Shown: one piece after another, positions 23,213 through 26,440 of the stretch
Layout of the letters: every line of letters starts with the position of its first letter
How positions within the stretch are numbered: the first letter of the stretch is position 1
Assembly (NCBI GenBank): GCA_913031405.1
Contig: CAJWCX010000002.1
Span: 1-26,440, forward strand
Source of the DNA: an uncultured Flavobacteriales bacterium
GTDB lineage: Bacteria; Bacteroidota; Bacteroidia; Flavobacteriales_D; Crocinitomicaceae
DNA: 26,440 nt
Direction: 5' to 3'
The notes under the pieces: model-generated
Seen by the model: only the letters and a program-made list of their open reading frames with translations
Databases searched by the model: none
Told to the model about the DNA's origin: nothing
Program-made: the position numbers and the translations under genes

Positions 23213-26200
23213 CTATCTAATTAACGTAATATTACCAGACAATGTTTCAGAGGTTCCGTCTAAATAACTAACTGCCATAATATAAGGATACACTCCTGCA
23301 TTACAATCGGTACCCTTCTTTGTTCCATCCCATTTGAATCCTTTTATGTTTGATTCAAAAATGATTTTGCCCCAGCGATCAAATATTTTGAATTGAAAAT
23401 TGGCGACATTTTGCCCTACGATAATACTATAGCTATTGTTTTCTTCCGGTCCTATACCATTAGGTGAAAATCCTGTGGGAATGTGAACGCCCTCTGCACA
23501 ATCAGGACTGCTATCATCAGGATCGCAAGGGTCCAGTGGGTCACTCGCGTTGTTCACTTCAGTGCCATCAGTAAGGCCATCTCCATCCGTATCGGGATCA
23601 TCAATATCTGTACCTAATACGGCTTCTTGTGCATCAGTAAGGCCATCTCCATCAGAATCTATATTGCATTCTGGAAGTATGTCGTCTGGATCACAGGGGT
23701 CTAATGGATCTGTTCCAGCAGAAACTTCATTTCCGTCTGTATAACCATCTCCATCAGTATCTGCATTTGTTGGGTCTGTACCGGCAGCAATTTCTTGGTC
23801 GTTTGTAAGTCCATCACTGTCTTGATCACAGTTTCCAGCGTCAGGGTTTGGAATACATGGATCTGTATTTTCAGGGTCTTCCTCATCATTAAAACCATCT
23901 CCGTCTTGATCCTCATTACTCGATTCAAAAGCATCAATGATACCATCACCATCTGAATCATTTGGATTATTCGGGTCTCCTACTTCAATCGCATCATTTT
24001 CACCATCTCCATCGGTGTCTGGGTTGTTTGGATCGGTACCGGCAATCGCTTCATCTTGATCTGTCAAACCGTCACCATCTGTATCGAGATTGGGATCATC
24101 GATAACGAAAACAGCAACAATATCTTCTGGGGCATTGATGACAATACTATTTGTATCTTCTGTTATGGCCATTCCAAGAGGCCCTGCCGTGTATTCCCAA
24201 TGATCAAAGATAAAACCAGGGTTGGCTTTTGCTTTTAAATAGGTTTCTATTCCTCCATAGTAAGAGGTGCTCCAAGGATAGGAAGGTGCCCAAACTGAAT
24301 TTACTTTTATTTCTCCAGCATCTACCGGACTGACATCAAATGTAGTGGCATAAGGACCGCTTAAATCATAGCAGTCAATCAAACCAGCCTCAAGTGCAAG
24401 GCATCTAGCATTAATAAAATCTCGTAATTCTTGCACATTGGACTGCCATTCTCCAAGAGTTCCTCCCCATCGATTGATTTGACCTGTCATTTCGGGAGTA
24501 ATTTTTAGAATCATACTGTCCAAAAGGGAAAGCATGTTGTCACAGGAAAAATAGGTGTTGACCAAATCAATGTATCTCGTTACGTAATATTGTTCCACAA
24601 GAGGGTTATCAGCAATTAGCTTTTCCAAAATATCGGTATGGCCTTGACCTCCTGGATCAGGTAGGTTTTCTGCATTACAAGGATCAGCATCGGCGGAAAC
24701 ATCAGGGATTCCTGTGTAATTGATGTAGTGACCGAAAGTAGCATCCATATCCCACAGTACATAGCGCCATTTCTTTTTATCTCCCAATGGGTCTGTTCCG
24801 TGCCACCATGCGGTATTCCAATTAAGCCAATCCATATTAACAACATAGGAATTAAACATGAAGTAATCACATAAGGACTTCCAATTCAACTTTGTATCGA
24901 CATAATCAAAATCAGGACCGGGACTCATGTTGTTGTTCAGTATAAAATTTCGAAGGGTATTCCAATTGTTTTGTGCATTTGGAGCTCCGTAATCTTCCCA
25001 TGTTCCGCCCCATGTTTTGAGATATTCTAAATGAAATTTATCTTGGTCATAATAATAGTCGGTATAATCGTGGTCATCAGCTTTTTCACGGATCTCATAG
25101 ACGCCCCAGTATATTCCGTTTAAATATAATATACAGGGTCTTGACGTCCTTTCATCTAACCTCATATTTGCCTGAATAGAGAGGGTATGAATAAATGCAT
25201 CTCTAATATGAGCTCCATTCTCAAAGGGGTAATTGTCACTGGCTGCTGGCTTTAGAATAAGTCGTTGAAAGTCATTTCTAGATTTTTCTGGAAAAATTTG
25301 ATGATCAAGATCTCCATTATATCCATACTGATCTCTCATGATGAAGTCAAATCCCCTTTGTGGGTAACTCCAAGAATCATTTCCATGCTTATTAAAATCT
25401 CCTTGTCCTTCATCAATAAATGTTCCGTCTTCCTCAAAAAGTTCAAAGGGAGCGAAGGGTTCTATTTGAACACCATCGGCGATTAGTGTGTATACGTCTT
25501 CATTACAAATTGATACGACCGGTAGTGAATGGTTCACATCAATAAAGTAGCTATTGGTTTCGTGAAAGGAGGGAGGATCAGAGCTGTAAGCAGCAGCTCT
25601 CAGAACCGTTGTATTATTTATCGACACGGGTCCTGAATAAAGCGTTGAACCATTATTTGGATCAGAACCATCAGTAGTATATCTGATTTGGGCGCTTGGG
25701 TCAGCACAAGCAATGGTAACATTTATGGCCCCCGGATAAAAACCAGCTTCGAGGTCAAAAGTTGGTGTGGGTGTGTAAAAGTTTTGGGCTCCTGTATTTA
25801 TATTGTTGGGAGTTGGATTTGTAAATAACTTAAAGTCAGGAGCGCCGTCTGTAGATCTTCCAACAGAATGATTGGCTTGGGTTTGGTGAACAATCTTGAA
25901 TGAGTCAACTACATTACCAAAGTTGTTGGATAAAATGACCCAATCCCCTTCGGTTTGAGAAAGCTTGAAACTCGTATGTGTTTCTCCCGATTGTACAATA
26001 TCCCTTCCGCTACAAAAAATAAGGAGATGATCATTGGCATTTATGGTCGTTGCTGGAAACTGCCATTTCAGAAGGTTTCCTGATCTGTCAGATAAATACC
26101 AGTTCGATAAATCGACTGATGCTCCAGTCGTATTAAACAATTCCACCCAGTCTTCATTGTCTCCAAAAACATCTTGTATACCGTTCATATTTGACGCGGA

Positions 26201-26275
26201 ATATTCATTAATTAAGACTTGGCTTTGGGCATTAATTAAAAGAAAAAAGGCACTGATAAGAGAAAATAGTTTCAT
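23213..26275 (-). CDS. T9SS surface protein: lamin-tail, CotH kinase-like, TSP3 repeats, type-B sorting domain
   Basis: This 1020-aa protein has a signal peptide (ends near INAQSQ). Approximate domains: lamin-tail domain 20-140 (INEYSASN, DWVELFNTTG, LSNWYLSDRSG); chitobiase C-terminal-like beta domain 168-245 (IRYTTDGSDPN, STLYSGP); CotH domain 250-625 with YLNGIYWGVYEIREKAD and the predicted metal/catalytic WRYVLWDMDATFG (about 500-512); an InlB-type beta repeat about 640-725; thrombospondin type 3 calcium repeats 728-926; and a gliding-motility C-terminal domain 930-1020 (GFSPNGIG, FKIFDRWGKIIFES, NAGVYPYI). CotH of Bacillus spore coats is an atypical protein kinase. Here the domain would act outside the cell. 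Whether it is active, and on what, is unknown. The adjacent PorP/SprF gene is the likely secretion partner. Confidence 0.93.
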   Translation of the reverse strand: MKLFSLISAFFLLINAQSQVLINEYSASNMNGIQDVFGDNEDWVELFNTTGASVDLSNWYLSDRSGNLLKWQFPATTINANDHLLIFCSGRDIVQSGETHTSFKLSQTEGDWVILSNNFGNVVDSFKIVHQTQANHSVGRSTDGAPDFKLFTNPTPNNINTGAQNFYTPTPTFDLEAGFYPGAINVTIACADPSAQIRYTTDGSDPNNGSTLYSGPVSINNTTVLRAAAYSSDPPSFHETNSYFIDVNHSLPVVSICNEDVYTLIADGVQIEPFAPFELFEEDGTFIDEGQGDFNKHGNDSWSYPQRGFDFIMRDQYGYNGDLDHQIFPEKSRNDFQRLILKPAASDNYPFENGAHIRDAFIHTLSIQANMRLDERTSRPCILYLNGIYWGVYEIREKADDHDYTDYYYDQDKFHLEYLKTWGGTWEDYGAPNAQNNWNTLRNFILNNNMSPGPDFDYVDTKLNWKSLCDYFMFNSYVVNMDWLNWNTAWWHGTDPLGDKKKWRYVLWDMDATFGHYINYTGIPDVSADADPCNAENLPDPGGQGHTDILEKLIADNPLVEQYYVTRYIDLVNTYFSCDNMLSLLDSMILKITPEMTGQINRWGGTLGEWQSNVQELRDFINARCLALEAGLIDCYDLSGPYATTFDVSPVDAGEIKVNSVWAPSYPWSTSYYGGIETYLKAKANPGFIFDHWEYTAGPLGMAITEDTNSIVINAPEDIVAVFVIDDPNLDTDGDGLTDQDEAIAGTDPNNPDTDGDGENDAIEVGDPNNPNDSDGDGIIDAFESSNEDQDGDGFNDEEDPENTDPCIPNPDAGNCDQDSDGLTNDQEIAAGTDPTNADTDGDGYTDGNEVSAGTDPLDPCDPDDILPECNIDSDGDGLTDAQEAVLGTDIDDPDTDGDGLTDGTEVNNASDPLDPCDPDDSSPDCAEGVHIPTGFSPNGIGPEENNSYSIIVGQNVANFQFKIFDRWGKIIFESNIKGFKWDGTKKGTDCNAGVYPYIMAVSYLDGTSETLSGNITLIR
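23495..24092 (-). repeat. Thrombospondin type 3 repeat region
   Basis: This part of the CotH-domain gene encodes a run of DxDxDGxxDxxE-type calcium-binding loops (for example DTDGDGLTDQDEAIAGTDP), separated by NPNDSDGDG- or DPCDPDD-type linkers, some with paired cysteines. The DNA is therefore internally repetitive (variants of the complement of GATGGAGATGG recur), but the copies have diverged. It is expected to form a rigid calcium-bound stalk between the CotH domain and the sorting domain. Confidence 0.88.
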
Positions 26276-26388
26276 AGTATATATAGGTAAGTTTTATTTA
26301 GTTTTAAATCAACTTTTACACTTATGTTGTCTTAGAGACGCAAATTTCGTTCTGAAGTTGTATTTTTATCAGTTATAATTATGTTCCT

Positions 26389-26440
26389 ATGAGTAAATTT
26401 AAAATAATTTCATCTGTTTTTTTAGTAAGCATCTTAATTT
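26389..26440 (+). CDS. Start of a probable secreted or lipoprotein gene (cut by window)
   Basis: ATG at 26389 opens a frame that runs to the right edge: 17 codons reading as a short basic start (MSKFK) followed by a hydrophobic run (IISSVFLVSILI), which looks like a signal peptide. The gene is divergent from the CotH-domain gene, with 113 bases between the starts. An ATG at 26381 in another frame stops after three codons. Nothing can be said about function. Confidence 0.5.
   Translation, partial: MSKFKIISSVFLVSILI

Noticed and set aside
23701..23961. Met-rich minus-strand open frame in the TSP3 region
   Set aside because: It is a frame-shifted reading of the repetitive Asp/Gly codons of the CotH-domain gene.
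26034..26378. Plus-strand open frame of 114 aa across the start of the CotH-domain gene
   Set aside because: It is antisense to the signal peptide and lamin-tail domain, with no recognisable motif.

Overview
The window looks like chromosomal DNA of a member of the Bacteroidota, most likely an AT-rich marine or freshwater Flavobacteriales-type organism. The evidence is the set of type IX secretion (T9SS) proteins: two secreted proteins with type-B sorting domains and one PorP/SprF-family protein. A collagen-like protein with the N-terminal domain typical of this phylum, a SprA-like outer-membrane barrel, a Uup-type ABC-F ATPase and weak ribosome binding sites agree with this. Coding density is very high. 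The longest gene-free stretch is 134 bases. I see no tRNA, rRNA, insertion sequence, prophage or CRISPR array.

Layout: (1) 1-646, minus: 5' part of a collagen-like secreted protein whose 13 x 18-bp array runs off the left edge. (2) 781-4737, plus: Uup-type ABC-F ATPase, then a LamG/SprB-repeat/Ig-like surface protein with a T9SS type-B tail. (3) 4727-5350, minus: YihX-like HAD phosphatase. (4) 5470-8277, plus: hemA-hemC-hemD, a tight operon for tetrapyrrole synthesis from glutamyl-tRNA. (5) 8312-11758, plus: large outer-membrane barrel protein. (6) 11794-15360, plus: a tight run of four genes, namely an alkylglycerol-monooxygenase-like integral membrane hydroxylase, a YhhN/TMEM86 lysoplasmalogenase-family protein, a Dxr homologue whose catalytic residues are replaced, and a small lipoprotein. 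(7) 15347-20584, minus: uspA-type gene, fbp and mfd, read in that order. (8) 20682-22202, plus: GH3-family acyl-adenylating enzyme. (9) 22189-26275, minus: a CotH-kinase/lamin-tail/thrombospondin-3 surface protein followed 1 base later by its probable PorP/SprF partner. (10) 26389 to the right edge, plus: first 17 codons of a probable secreted protein.

How the genes work together: hemA/C/D form a recognised pathway. The CotH-domain cargo and the PorP/SprF protein form a cargo/partner pair of the T9SS. The most intriguing part is 11794-15360. There, two enzyme families that both cleave ether lipids in animals are translationally coupled, and they lie just upstream of an intact but apparently catalytically dead Dxr paralogue that is itself coupled to an uncharacterised lipoprotein. 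All three convergent gene pairs in the window overlap at their 3' ends by 11-14 bases, so there is no room for intergenic terminators.
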